Shown here: positions 11,385-22,653 of the stretch, in pieces
Layout of the letters: the number at the start of each line of letters is the position of its first letter
How positions within the stretch are numbered: the stretch's first letter is position 1
Position numbers and translations under genes: made by a program
The notes under the pieces: model-generated
What the model was told of the DNA's origin: nothing
Databases searched by the model: none
The model's input: only the letters and a program-made list of their open reading frames with translations
Source: Trematomus loennbergii
Taxonomy: Eukaryota; Chordata; Actinopteri; Perciformes; Nototheniidae
Length of the DNA: 64,000 nucleotides
Reading direction: 5' to 3'
NCBI GenBank assembly: GCA_012861695.1
Contig: JAAOOA010000464.1
Span: 1-64,000, forward strand

Positions 11385-11404
11385 CCATCTGAGGTCTCAC
11401 CTAG

Positions 11405-13300
11405 CCCGATTGTGGATACACACCCCGTTTTTGACCTGAAATCACAGAGGTTGAGGTAAAACATATAATCTTAAGGTTAAGAGGTTCTAAGGCTAGGGAT
11501 GCAGATGATTTAGACACCAACTTTATAAAACACATATCGACGGTCTAATACAACCAATTACTATGTTAGTAAATCAATCTATCAGCACGAGGGAAGTTCC
11601 ATCATCCTGGAAGGTGGCCACGGTGACACCGATCTTTAAATCTGGGGATAAGGCAATAATGTCCAATTACAGACATTGGTCTGTAATTGGACATTATTGG
11701 GTGACATTTTCACCCATTTATGAGCTACCTTAGAGACACAGGGGAGGATGCTGATTGCAGCATCCTCCCCTGTGTCTCTAAGGTAGCTGAGAAATGGGTG
11801 TCAAAACTATGACACCCATTACATAGTAATTGGTTGTATTAGACGGTCTAATACAACCAATTACTATGTTAGTAAATCAATCTATCAGCACGAGGGAAGT
11901 TCCATCATCCTGGAAGGTGGCCACGGTGACACCGATCTTTAAATCTGGGGATAAGGCAATAATGTCCAATTACAGACATTGGTCTGTAATTGGACATCAT
12001 TGGGTGACATTTTCACCCATTTCTCAGCTACCTTAGAGACACAGGGGAGGATGCTGCAATCAGCTGCAATCAGCATCCTCCCCTGTGTCTCTAAGGTAGC
12101 TGAGAAATGGGTGTCAAAACTAATCACCAAACATTTAGACAAAGGTTTCGCTCCACTCCACCCAATGCAGTTTGGTTTCGTGCTCACCACTCCACTGAGA
12201 CAGCTAACTGTGTCTTTGTGGAAAAGGTTAAATGTATGTTGGACACGAGCCCATATGTAGGTGCTGTCTTCCTTGATCTCAGGAAGGCTTTTGACACTGT
12301 TAACCACCAAGTGCTCCTTACAAAGCTGACGTATTTCAATTTTCGCAGATTTAATACAGTGGGTTAAGTCTTACTTATCGAACAGAAAACAGTGTGTTTT
12401 GGTCAACGGAGCCAAATCCCCCTACCTTGTGAACCCTGTTGGGGTTCCACAAGTTCCATTCTTGGACCATTACTGTTTTCACTGTACATTAATGACTTGC
12501 CTAATGTATGTCCTGAGTTGAATGTGCAAATGTATGCCGATGATGCGGTCATCTTTGTACATGGGAAAAACACTGAAATTATTTCAACACTGGCTGAACA
12601 ACATTTGCTTACAGTTAAATGCAAAAAAAACAGTATGCATGATGTTCAGTAAACGACCAGTCAAAATCGAAGGATCCAATGTTTTTTAAACGGAGCAGAA
12701 ATAGAACTAGTCCCCCACTTCAAGTATCTTGGAGTCATACTGGACTCGAACTTGACTTTAAGAAACATATTAAGAAAGTATCCAATACCATTAAATTCAA
12801 CTTGCAACATTTTAAACAAATTAGACCTTTCTTAACTGTCAATGCTGCAAAGTCATACCTCCACTGTATGATTCTATCCCATATTGAATACTGTTTGACA
12901 AACTGGTCGTTTGCTTGTGCCACAAACCTGAAACCATAGAACAGCTGTACAAGAGAGCTATCAAGGTGTTTGACAGAAAGCCAAATTCATACCACCACTG
13001 TACCATCCTTGAAAACACAATTTTGAGTTTTGACAATTTTAAGTCTTTTAAAAGTATGTGTTTTTTTATAAATGTTTACATGGACTGGCCCCCCCTCCCT
13101 TAGGGAATTCATCCACAAAAACACACTGGACGCTGCACTAGGTCAGAAACCAGAGGAGACTGTGAGGTCCACCATAGACGGACAACTTTTGGACAAAATG
13201 TCCTCTCCATTAAAGGCAGCTCATTGTGGAATAGCCTCCCAACTGAGATACGGGATTGTCCTCTCAATAGTTTTAAAGGTCAACTCAAAGAATGGTTGAG
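11405..13300 (+). pseudogene. LINE reverse transcriptase, rearranged and frameshifted
   Basis: Segments in several frames cover the reverse transcriptase: 'STREVPSSWKVATVTPIFKS' (fingers), 'ILPCVSKVAEKW', 'FRAHHSTETA', 'GAVFLDLRKAFDTVNH' (first catalytic Asp), 'LGPLLFSLYINDLP', and YADD at 12532-12543. The end has 'HFKYLGVILD', 'NTIKFNLQHFKQIRPF', 'ILSHIEYCLTNW' and 'KVFDRKPNSYHHC'. Frame changes lie near 12355, 12440, 12610, 12690 and 12930. The N-terminal part is present twice because of the palindromic duplication at 11521-12113. Not functional. Confidence 0.88.
11521..12113. repeat. Compound palindromes and direct duplication inside the LINE
   Basis: Two tandem units of about 300 bp each (about 11544-11841 and 11842-12113) repeat the same LINE segment. 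Each holds two hairpins. Unit 1: arms 11654-11674/11679-11699 and 11723-11753/11758-11788, both with 4-base loops. Unit 2: arms 11957-11977/11982-12002 (one mismatch) and 12014-12056/12071-12113 (43-bp perfect arms). A fifth palindrome joins the units: arms 11821-11844/11846-11869 with a 1-base loop. The normal LINE order is arm A directly followed by arm B; here inverted copies of A and B sit between them. Confidence 0.92.
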
Positions 13301-13859
13301 AAACAAACAGACGTGTAATCACCGCTAAAAGCACTTTTATACAGGGGTATCTCCTCTTGCACTTTATGTAGCACTTTTATCTTATTTGCACTTTATATGT
13401 CGTAGCTGCTACATTGTACTGCCATGTGGTAAATGCTATGCTGCTCATGCTCTTCCTGCATATCATGTATTTATTTTTGCTATGTATATGTCATGTTCTT
13501 ATATGTTGTATGTGACGGGACTACGGATGGAAATGAGCTCAAAGCTCAAATCCGGCTCATTTACACTTGTAAGCATTATTTTGTTTAAAGTGTTCATCAA
13601 TGTGCACTGTCCCGGTTCAAATAAACGATTAAATGAAAATGAAACGGAAGTGAGGTACGCAAACAAACGATTAGGCACAGACGGCTATTCTTTTTCATTT
13701 TCATCTCACCTGGACGCAATCATTTATTTTACATCATGGCGATCTGGAAAGCCACAATGCTTAAATAGTTTCTTTCTGCTTCAGAGAGCTGAAGTTGAGG
13801 AGCTGATTTTAAATTACATTATATACTGCTGGGTAGCTTGTGAAATTCACCATGGGACC

Positions 13860-14017
13860 AATAACATTTTATCTTAACCTATAATAATACATGATAAACT
13901 ATTTCTTGATTATATTTTGTAGTATTCTGAATCTTCAAAGTTACTAAAGTTATCAAATAAATGTAGCGCAGTATAAAGTACACTATTTACCTGAATGGGA
14001 GTGGAGCAGTACAGTAC
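13860..14017 (-). repeat. Fragment of AAGTA-rich hAT-type repeat
   Basis: The words 'aaagttactaaagttatc', 'ataaatgtag' and 'agtataaagtacac', continuing after the TTAA element with 'gtaaatgtactttgttactg' (17785-17812), belong to the same type of AAGTA-rich repeat as 27875-30280. The TTAA element at 14022-17780 therefore inserted into this older repeat. No intact ends remain. Confidence 0.5.
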
Positions 14018-14809
14018 TTAAAGGAGAGGTGTCATGGCCATTTCCACTGATCATAATTCCATTGTTGAGGTATACTAAAATAGATTTATACTGTGCAATT
14101 TTCCAAACTCACATTGGTTTCGCATACAGCATCTCTGTAAAGTATGTGTATTCAGCAGTATTCACTCTCTCCACTAAACGGCTCGTTGGAGCTCTTGCCC
14201 CCCCCTCCCTGTGAGCCTAGTGTGCTCCGATTGGTCAGCTCGGCCACTCTGTTCTGATTAGTCAACCACCAGAGAGGCTCCGCCCATGTCTAACAGTGCT
14301 TTTTTCGGCTCGCTCTCAGCGGAACAACAGTCTTATAATGGCCTCGGTACAGCCGTATATTTTATACGCTAACTAACCGAACTGTACCTACAACTGTTGT
14401 TATAGAAGAGTAAGTTATTTTTACCTGTAATAAACTACTACTGTTTGATGAGAAATCAAATCATGGTTTGCTATATATGAATGATATGTTATAGGAGCAA
14501 ATAATTCAGGGAAGAAAGGATAGGCCTACTAAGTATTTCCATCAAACTTTATTTTTAGAAATGTACAAAATGAACATGCGTAAATATACATATATACACT
14601 GTATATCATCCATTCCTCCCCTTATAGGCGTTTTCGGCATCTTGCCTATCGCAGCTTTGTAAGCGGCTGCCGGGGCTTTTTAGACGAGGCATCAGAGTGG
14701 GTCATCCCGTGTGTGTGTTGTCCGCCAGATACGCCAGGAGTTTCCTGATCTGGCTGGACGAAATCAAATGCAAATCACAAAATATTAGAGAAACTTAGTT
14801 GTTTTAGAT

Positions 14810-15951
14810 TCGTTAGTAGTAGTTGTGGTAGGAGTGTGTATCTATCTAATCTATCTATCTAATCAACACAGTTAGCTTGCCAGCTAATATGCTAACCTAC
14901 GTTTGCTAGTTGTTCAGTGTAATATGCCAATCTACTATGAACAACAGCTAGTCTAGGCTAGCAAGAACATGTTTACAATTGCAATCTTATACGGGTAGTC
15001 TGCTACGTTCGGTCATTCATTGTAGCTGGCATGAAAACAATGTTTTCCCTAGCATGTCTAGCTCTAGGTAGCCTTGTTGTTTAGCTATGTAGCATACACG
15101 CTATGAACGGTAGCTTGGTAGCATACACGCCAGGAACGCCAACTATAATGTACTGACCGTACGGTAAATCACCCGGAGTATACTGTCTATGAGTATTTCG
15201 TGTGTGAATGCAGACATTCTCCTGCTATGAGATACATGTATGTAAGGCCATCTGCTGATATTGGAGTTGATATATGGAAACGCTAGCAACTTAGTTAGCC
15301 CAGTTAGCACTGTGTCAATGGCTTAGCAGTCCGAAACACGTTTACACATTTAAACAGTCGTGGTAGATACCTTGTTTGGGAGACATTCCTAACGAAATGA
15401 AGTGCCAATCACAAAATATTATTGAAACTTAGTCGTTTTATGTTCGTCAGCTTGCCAGCTGGATTACAATGCTAACCTACGTTTGCTAGTTGTTCAGTGT
15501 AATATGCTATACTATACTATACTATACTATGAACAACAGATAGTGGTTCATATTAGGCTATCAAGAACATGTTTACAATTGCAATCTTATACGGGTAGTC
15601 TGCTACATTCATTGTAGCTGGCATAACAACAATGTTTTCCCGAGCAAACTCATGTCTAGCTCCGTTGTTTAGCTCGGTAGCATACACGCTAGGAACGCCA
15701 GCTATAATGTAATTACGTTTCGCGACTGACCGTACGGTAAATCACCCGGAGTATACTGTCTATGAGTATTTCGTGTGTGAATGCAGACATTCTCCTGCTA
15801 TGAGATACATGTATGTAAGGCCATCTGCTGATATTGGAGTTGATATATGGAAACGCTAGCAACTTAGTTAGCCCAGTTAGCACTGTGTCAATGGCTTAGC
15901 AGTCCGAAACACGTTTACACATTTAAACAGTCGTGGTAGATACCTTGTTTG
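14810..15951. repeat. Internal tandem duplication (~570 bp) in copy 2
   Basis: Blocks such as 'acctacgtttgctagttg', 'gagtatttcgtgtgtgaatg' and 'cagtcgtggtagatacctt' occur twice, offset by about 570 bases (for example 15283 versus 15853). Copy 1 has one version. The two halves differ by substitutions and small indels. An (ACTAT)n run at 15508-15530 lies in the second half. Confidence 0.8.
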
Positions 15952-15982
15952 ATAAATACACAAATAACAATGCAAACTTACA

Positions 15983-16270
15983 GGTTGTGTACCCGAATCT
16001 TCCCCTGCTCCAAACGGTCCAAACAAACTAGGAATAGCATCGTCCTTCAGTTTCAAATGCTGTGCATATCCGGCCTCAAACTGGGCAATGTTTTGGAAGC
16101 TTTCGTCTGTGAAATGCCGCGCACACAGTAACGTTCTTCGAACCTCTGAAGGAACAGTGTTAAACAAATTTCAACCACTGACTTCGTCGTGGTTCTTCCG
16201 TCGGTAGGAAACAGCTCAGATTTCCCCTCACATTTCAGGAAACAGGTCCTTGGCATTGGCATGACTGGAT
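15983..16270 (-). pseudogene. THAP-domain first exon of a transposase, frameshifted
   Basis: Read on the minus strand from an ATG near 16263, the frame starts 'MPRTCFLKCEGKSELFPTD'. After a frame change it continues 'FNTVPSEVRRTLLCARHFTDE' and 'LKLKDDAIPSLFG'. This gives the THAP zinc-finger plan: C-x3-C near the start, C-x2-H (CARH), and a C-terminal hydrophobic-Ala/Pro box. The exon ends at a splice-donor-like gtaagt (minus strand, 15976-15981). THAP domains bind DNA in Kolobok and P-element transposases and in host THAP proteins. No further exon is found, so it is a relic. Confidence 0.65.
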
Positions 16271-16512
16271 CGATTGTGAACTGAACCAGAGCTTCCAACA
16301 GTAAATGTTAGGCTGGCAGAGGGTGCGGCCAGCGCCGCTGGGTGTGGCCATAGCTCTTCCGGATTGGTCCATTTTGTTCCGGGTACCGCATGACATCATG
16401 CCGTACCCGGAAGAATCAAATGGACAGTGACGTATCTCCAACGAGGCGTTTTGGGGAGGTATTTTCTGTGTTAGAGTTTTACTCGCTACAGGGTGTACTT
16501 TGAGGGTTTTGA

Positions 16513-17705
16513 CTCTGCACTAGGGATGTGCATCTCCATCACTGAGGCTGATACGATGCGCATCTCGATACGCTACCAACGATACGATACCTTTGAAACA
16601 CCAGGCGATGCGATACGATTCACCCCTGTTGCGATACAGTTTAATACGATTTGATTCAACATTATGCGATACGGGGCGATACGATGCGATTCAACACGAT
16701 GCAAAATAATGATACAATTCAATATGGTACGACTGAGGATTTTGTTTTATTCCTTATATGCAGCAAATCATACATTAACAAAAAAGTGCTTCACATATTT
16801 GCTTCTCTCTACTAGTACTGCACATCCCATCATGCTGTTTCTTTTTTACCTTAAAAAAAAAAACACTTGGACCTTTCACAAACTGGCCTTTTCACAAGTG
16901 TAGTAGTGTTCTCTGTCTCCAGAGTACAGTTCAATTTTATAACACCTCACAGTTAAACAATTTAAGGATGCCCAGGATTAACAATGTGCAAATAACAACT
17001 ACCATAGTGCAATGCACATATAACTGCCAGCCTGATGTGCTTAACACTCATTCATAGGCTAACTCACCAGTGAGCAGAAAGCAGTGGTTTCTATAGGAAC
17101 AATAAAGAAAATAACCTTTCATAACTGCTTACAATTGTAAGGAAGACATTTAAACTATTATTGGCAGTCACAGGCTGTTGTAAACTAAACACCACTCTCA
17201 CTGACAGAACACCTCACTGAGTGATTGAACTCATATGTCTAACTTTCAGGTTTCTCTTTTCAGCCACAGACCCCATGTTGCCTCTATGTGCGTCGCTAAG
17301 TTCCTCATACTACTTGTGTACTTTAAAGCCGCATGGCATCGTTAACAATTTGCGAGCGATTTTTCAAGTTGTCCGTCTTTCTTGAAAAATCCGAAGTGTT
17401 GCCAAACGTTTGATTTGTAGGTCTTTTTTCTCTTTCTCCTCGACTTCCATGTGTGTTGATAACTGAGACTCTCGGCCTCCGTAGTGGCGAAGCAAAGATC
17501 GTCTCTGCTGAGTGCTGACAAGATGAGGGGATATTATATGAATGAATCGTTTTTTGACCGATGCAAAGACGCTACAATCGATGCATCGCGAGTTCAACCC
17601 AAACTGTAGCCGATGTGCACTCTTTCAACCGGTGCACTCGCATCTTGAACGTTTATGCCGGTGCACCGATGCGAATCGGTGAATCTTAACATCCCTACTC
17701 TGCAC
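16513..17705. mobile_element. Non-autonomous hAT element, 8-bp duplication CTCTGCAC
   Basis: The element is 16521-17697, with ends TAGGGATGT and ACATCCCTA. CTCTGCAC is duplicated exactly at 16513-16520 and 17698-17705. Both ends are rich in 'gatacgat/gcgatac' repeats, probable transposase-binding subterminal repeats. Copies 1 and 3 of the host element show the empty site ('gactctgca' running on to 'tttacatgc'). No transposase frame is present. Confidence 0.92.
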
Positions 17706-18023
17706 ACCATTTACATGCATAAAAACCTTCATAACACACAAGGGGACGGGTAATAACCGGAAAAGCATGACACCTCTCCTTTAAGTAAATGTACTTTGTT
17801 ACTGTCCACCGCTGTTCATTGTCGAGATTGAAATGTAAATTTGCAAGACGGTTTCTGCCCCTCTTTTCACATGTAACCGTAACCTTTCATACGTGAGGTT
17901 GGCTTCATTCTCCCATTATCCTCCACAATCTGCCTAGAAGTATTTTAATGTTGTAGCTGTTCAAGATGGTAATTTTAAAATGTTTTAAAAATATACTGTT
18001 TGTAGTTAAACCAATAATAATGC

Positions 18024-18488
18024 TAGGGCTGCAACTGACAGTTATGTAGGCACATTTTTATTTCATCTTAACGCTGTGCGATTAAAAGAATAAACACAAA
18101 TAGCAGGATAGGCACACATATTTGCTATATCTTGCCCCACTGAAAAGGCACTGCACCGATACTGTTAAAATATTGGCATAGTTCATCCCTGTGCTGCTTG
18201 GCTCGAGCTCTAGCATGTAGCTATTTGTTGTTTGTATATATCACGCAGTCTGTCTTCCGGTTGCCTCTTTTTAATGACGAATACACACTACCGCTACCTG
18301 CTGGTAAAGAGAGTTATTGCCACTCACGCATGCGCAGTTCGTACGTGCTACTTGGCCATCGGCTGAAGTCTTTGCGGTGTGTTCCAGTGCGACTGTTGGC
18401 CAAGACGCAGGAGACGTGAGGCGACACAACAGTCGTGTTCCGTCGGGACGTGTTCTTTGGTGTCAGCTTGGTGTGTAGGGGCCTTTAG
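18024..18488. repeat. hAT-end fragment followed by a DNA-element right end
   Basis: TAGGGCTGCAACTGACAG at 18024 resembles a hAT left end but has no partner. Further on, 18300-18487 matches the right end of the family whose left end is at 7295, finishing CTTGGTGTGTAGGGGCCTTTA. The two parts are separate remnants placed side by side, and neither has a definable duplication. Confidence 0.45.
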
Positions 18489-18985
18489 GAACACTGCCTA
18501 TATTCATCAAAAATACAGCAGTGTGAAGAGTTTGCCTCAACAAACCTCCAACTCCCCGGAAAACTCGACAAAATACTGAATCCATTTAAGAAAGCACGAA
18601 AATATCATATTTCCATCAGGTTTTCTACATTGTTCTTTAACGTTTAGTAATTGACATGTGTTAGTAATAAGTTAACGATGTTGCACCTTCTTCTTCTGCA
18701 ATGTTTTCCATCTGGACTTATGGCAATCCCTCATGTATTTCTCGATGAATCAACTGCTAACAATTTCATGAAAACAAGCATTTACTCATGTCAATGTTTT
18801 AAAAAATGGATGGAAACCTGGCTACTGTGGCATGACAGTGGCACGACAGTGGCACCCCTGAAAATACTTCAAAGGGTGGCCTGATAGTGTCTCTAAAACC
18901 TTTAAAAAGTCTTGTGTTTACAATAGATGTTCTCATAAGTTTATTGGAAACAATTTATTCAGCATGAAAATCACCAACAAATGAC

Positions 18986-19376
18986 TTAAAGGTGGGGTAG
19001 GTAATTTTGGAGAAACCAGCTCGAGTTCGCTAGAATTTGAAAATACACAGCCGGAAAAAATCTGCCACTTCCTTACAGAGCCCCTCCTCCAACACACAAG
19101 AACGCGCACATGACCAATGAGGGCACGAGATAAGTTTGTGCACAGATGGAAGGCTGACAGGCAGGTAGGCCATCCAGTTATTTTAGCCGGGCCGGCTAAA
19201 ATGATTGGTCGTGCTTTTTACAGTACTACGGGCTTCCACAGATGAAATTTTTTTATGGATTTTTTGTCAAAGCACTTAAGATATTCATTGCTATCGGGAT
19301 GTTAAGAGCATTCCATGGAATATAACAAAAAGTGTATCTCGAGCCGGTTTCTCAAACTTACCTACCCCACCTTTAA
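18986..19376. mobile_element. 383-bp TTAA MITE (AGGTGGGGTAGGTAA)
   Basis: The element is 18990-19372. Its left end AGGTGGGGTAGGTAATTT is mirrored by TTACCTACCCCACCT at the right, with TTAA on both sides (18986-18989, 19373-19376). It has no coding capacity. A short near-palindrome lies inside ('ttttagccgggccggctaaaa', 19182-19200 region). Confidence 0.88.
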
Positions 19377-19467
19377 GATCAAAATCAATAGCCACATTTA
19401 TGGAAATGATTGCAGGTTGAACAAATTGCACTTATCCTTTCACTTTAGGAATATATGCTGGTATTTC

Positions 19468-19953
19468 TTGAAAGGCCCAATTATGCTTTTAGGGGTTTTC
19501 CTGTAGTGTGGTTAGGGTTAGGTTATAGGTTTTTGTGCATGTAAATGGTCTGTAAAGGTTAAATCCCTGTGTTCCCTCCAGAGGGAGTTCCTCTCCCACA
19601 CACTCCCCCCCCTGCCTGAAACGCCTCCATTGGACTCCTTTGTTTACTACTTTAACATAGTGACATTACTGTGTAACACTTGCACTTCTATTGGCTATTG
19701 CTCAAACACATTGTTTGTGAAGGGGCGGGACATCTCTAAGAGATTGACCAATCACTACAGGGCCGGCCAGCTAACCAATCAGAGCAGACTGCATGGGCTC
19801 TGGTTTCAGACAGAGGGTGAAAAGAGGTGCTGCAGCACAGGCAGTATGAGAAAAATAAAGAGCTTTTTGAACATTAAAGCATGGAGACATGTCCCAGTAG
19901 AAACACTAAATACTGATATGAACCTGAACATGAGCAGAATATGTCCTCTTTAA
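19468..19953. mobile_element. ~478-bp TTAA MITE (AAGGCCCAATTATGC ... TATGTCCTCT)
   Basis: The right end is intact with TTAA at 19950-19953. The left target copy has decayed to TTGA (19468-19471). The ends are only weakly inverted, but the layout, GC-rich centre and TTAA targeting match a common class of fish TTAA MITEs. The 107-codon frame inside is not considered a gene. A short 'ggttagggttagg' lies at 19509-19522. Confidence 0.6.
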
Positions 19954-21115
19954 TAGTCTCCAGGGACCTTGAGCACCACATATTCACCAAAGTGATTTTT
20001 TGTGAAACCTATTCCTCAATGGTAAAGTCCTGCACCTCTTTCAGACTTCCCTGCTGGATTGATTTTTCTTTGTGCTTTCTGCTTATCACATCGGTACACT
20101 TCCTGTTGTGTTTCCAGAGAAGGTTTTAACCATGACATCTATCTGCAAGAATGTTTTTATATTACTCTAACAAAACTACATTGATTAAAAAGGTTCACAA
20201 GCAATGAAGCCATCATCCATCTGTTTCTATCACACTGAGTGACAAGGGAATGATTTAATACATTTCATTTAGGTTTTCAGTATACATTTCTGTCTGCTCC
20301 TTCTTCCATGTTTTCACTGAGTTTTTCTTGTGTTTGATAGAGGCTGAACTTAGTGATGTGGTATTTTCTCACATGTTGTCCAACAGGTTAAAAGGTTTAT
20401 TCTGCTTCGTTAATCTGAAGATTCTAAGAAGGGTGTGTGTTTCGAAGGAGGAATTAAGCCTAGTTCAGTTGAGCACATTGCCGAGATGAGAGCAGCTCCT
20501 GACATATTTTCCAGAGGATCTCCACTTGACTGGCTCATTAGCCTTCAAGCTGTCCTCTTAACTTGGACACTCGCCCATCCTCCCAATCTGTTAGGCAGGC
20601 TGCAGCTTTATTTTCCTACAGTGGTTTTGCAGTCAAACCAATACAGACTAACACTTGTTTTTTTGAAAAACCACCTTACTACCAAGTGGATAAGTTATTT
20701 TCTGGCCTTGTGCAGTGAGATGGATCTGTAATGTGAGTGTGATGAGTGTGTTGATTTGCACAAACGCTATTAAAAAGGCATCAGATTTAGTAAACCATCA
20801 TTAACCCTTTGTCTTTGCAGACGTTTAGTAAAAATCATTTTGTGGTATGTATCAAAAGAATAATTCAAACAATATAAATTGTATACAGCACTTCTTGATA
20901 GGCTCTCTTTAGGCCCGGAAAAATGCTTCTATTGAATATCGTGAATGAAAGCAAAACTGTATATCAGGTCAAAGGCCAAACAAAAGAGAGTCAAAAGGTT
21001 ATAACACATCCACAAAATAACAGGAACAGGATTAACTGGATTAAGGTGACCAAAAGAGTGGACGCATGAGAAAGCCTGCAACCAAATCATTTTAGATGCT
21101 TTTTTTGTTAGATCA
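19954..21115. other. Unassigned interval
   Basis: I see no gene, terminal repeats or array. Frames of 60-100 codons here lack recognisable domains. The composition is AT-rich and ordinary. Confidence 0.4.
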
Positions 21116-21472
21116 AATCAAATCAAGTTTTATTTATAAAGCACATTTATAAAGCACATTTAAAAGCGATTTTTGGTCGAGCCAAAGTGCTGTACATGTA
21201 ATAAAAACACATTACTACAATCACAATAAAAGACAATTACAACAGATATATAAAAAACACAGGGAAAAGTCAGGAGTCGTGCTCCGCTCTGACTAGAAGG
21301 CCAGGGAGAATAAGTGTGTCTTAAGAGTAGATTTAAACCCCTAGGGTCTGGGCCGACCTCACATGGAAGGGCAGAGTGTTCCAGAGCCTAGGGCCAGCTG
21401 CTGCGAAGGCTCGGTGCCCTCGGGTTTTAAGCCTGGTCTTGGGCACTACCAGCAGCACCTGGTCAGCAGACC

Positions 21473-22653
21473 TTAACCTCTTAAGCACGGCGGTCCCCCC
21501 ATTGGACCCTCCCACCGTTTTGTTTTCAAGATAATATCTCAGGGCTTCTTAACATTTATGAAACTATTAATGTGTAGCACCAGATTAAGGGGAATAATCT
21601 CAGCTAACTGAAGACATGAACCATTTTTGCCAAAACAAACACAAGTCTCATAAAAAGCGTCTAAATGACCCCTGAGCGAAAAAATTCTAACGCACTGCGG
21701 CACACAATTCAAGATAAAAATACCCTTATTACTTATCGTAGCTCCACATACAATATAGCCGATTAAAGCTGAGACTCCACTGATTATTTAGGTATAGTAT
21801 CATCACTGGGCGATCCGAACTTGCGACAGGGGAAGCAAACACAGACATCACAACACGTACCTTTACGGAGCTTTTACGGCAGATCGTCTCAACGTAGCTG
21901 TCAATTAGGTCAAAAGACGTGTTCAATGGCATTAAAACGAAAAAAAAAATGCTACAACTGTTGATCCATAGGTTGATAATGTACCTGTGCCTTTGAAGAA
22001 ATTATTTATAATCCATAATTCCATTTTTTATGTAAAAATCGGAGCGGAAAAGTTAGCTGCTAATGGTAGCCACCAGAGTGTATGCAGCTTCCGGTTTTGG
22101 TAACGCGTCACTCTCACTCCTTATTTGTTAACGTTTTGGTGTGTATATAACTTTCCCTCGATTCCATTGGCTCTAGCGGTTATAAAGAGATTTCATTCAT
22201 CAAAATCGAGCAAGGGGGGCCAGAGATAGGTCAAATCCACCCAAATGACCCCAGAAGTGGGGTTTTTTGGCTAAATCTCTCTAAAAAGGTCAAATTTCAC
22301 TTGTTTGCATCAATCTTGATACAGGGTACTTATATATGTTGTACTTTGGATTCCTGAAGCTTTTAGTCTACTAACCCATCATCCAAGGGTGGTTTTCACT
22401 ATAAGTAAAAAATAATCTTTGGACGGACACTATAATTTACAGTTTTTTACTATGTAAAATCTGAATTTTCTTTAAAATAAAAAACATCTATATTGATTCT
22501 GACTTTTCTACATCCAACTCACAGGTTTATCATCACTTTGAGAATAAAGATTATTAATTCAACCCTTTAGAAGGGAAGATATGGTCATTTGTTCTGGGAA
22601 TGTCATTTTCGAGCCTGAGACCTGAAAAACAGGCTCAGGGCTTAAGAGGTTAA
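21473..22653. mobile_element. TTAA element, CCTSTTAAG family, copy 1 (piggyBac-like)
   Basis: The element is 21477-22649, with ends CCTCTTAAGC and GCTTAAGAGG between TTAA copies (21473-21476, 22650-22653). It splits the LINE C-terminal frame. Near the right end is a hairpin formed by 'gagcctg' and 'caggctc' (about 22611-22636). A minus-strand frame at 21729-21932 ('SVKVRVVMSVFASPVASSDR') is shared with the copies at 58.9 and 29.4 kb. TTAA targeting with CC-starting ends suggests piggyBac; no transposase is present to prove it. Confidence 0.85.

Larger units (their letters stand above)
7661..13640 (+). mobile_element. Jockey/CR1-like LINE, multiply interrupted
   Basis: The probable order is a GC-rich 5' region (about 7670-8110), endonuclease (8118-8683 and 9465 on), linker, reverse transcriptase (11405-13110), C-terminal region and 3' UTR ending in '(aaatg)n' near 13640. 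It is interrupted by a TTAA element (8684-9465), an LTR-like element (10117-11379) and a palindromic rearrangement (11654-12113). The family is judged from the motif set GDFNINW, TIDLVFTN, SDHNLV, FLDLRKAFDTV, YADD and HFKYLGVILD. The exact clade (Jockey, I/Nimb or CR1) cannot be fixed by eye. Confidence 0.85.
14018..17784 (+). mobile_element. TTAA-flanked DNA transposon, copy 2 (Kolobok-like)
   Basis: The element proper is 14022-17780 between perfect TTAA copies (14018-14021, 17781-17784). Its ends are AGGAGAGGTGTCATG and CATGACACCTCTCCT. Internal sequence is largely collinear with copy 1 minus the LINE. It contains an internal tandem duplication (about 14810-15951), a THAP-domain exon remnant on the minus strand (15983-16270) and a nested hAT element (16521-17697). 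THAP domains occur in Kolobok and P-type transposases; TTAA targeting fits Kolobok. Confidence 0.85.

Noticed and set aside
15983..16270. THAP exon as part of a host THAP gene or a P element
   Set aside because: It lies inside an element with TTAA duplications, and copy 1 carries the same exon. P elements give 7-8-bp duplications. Kolobok is the simpler reading, though not proven.
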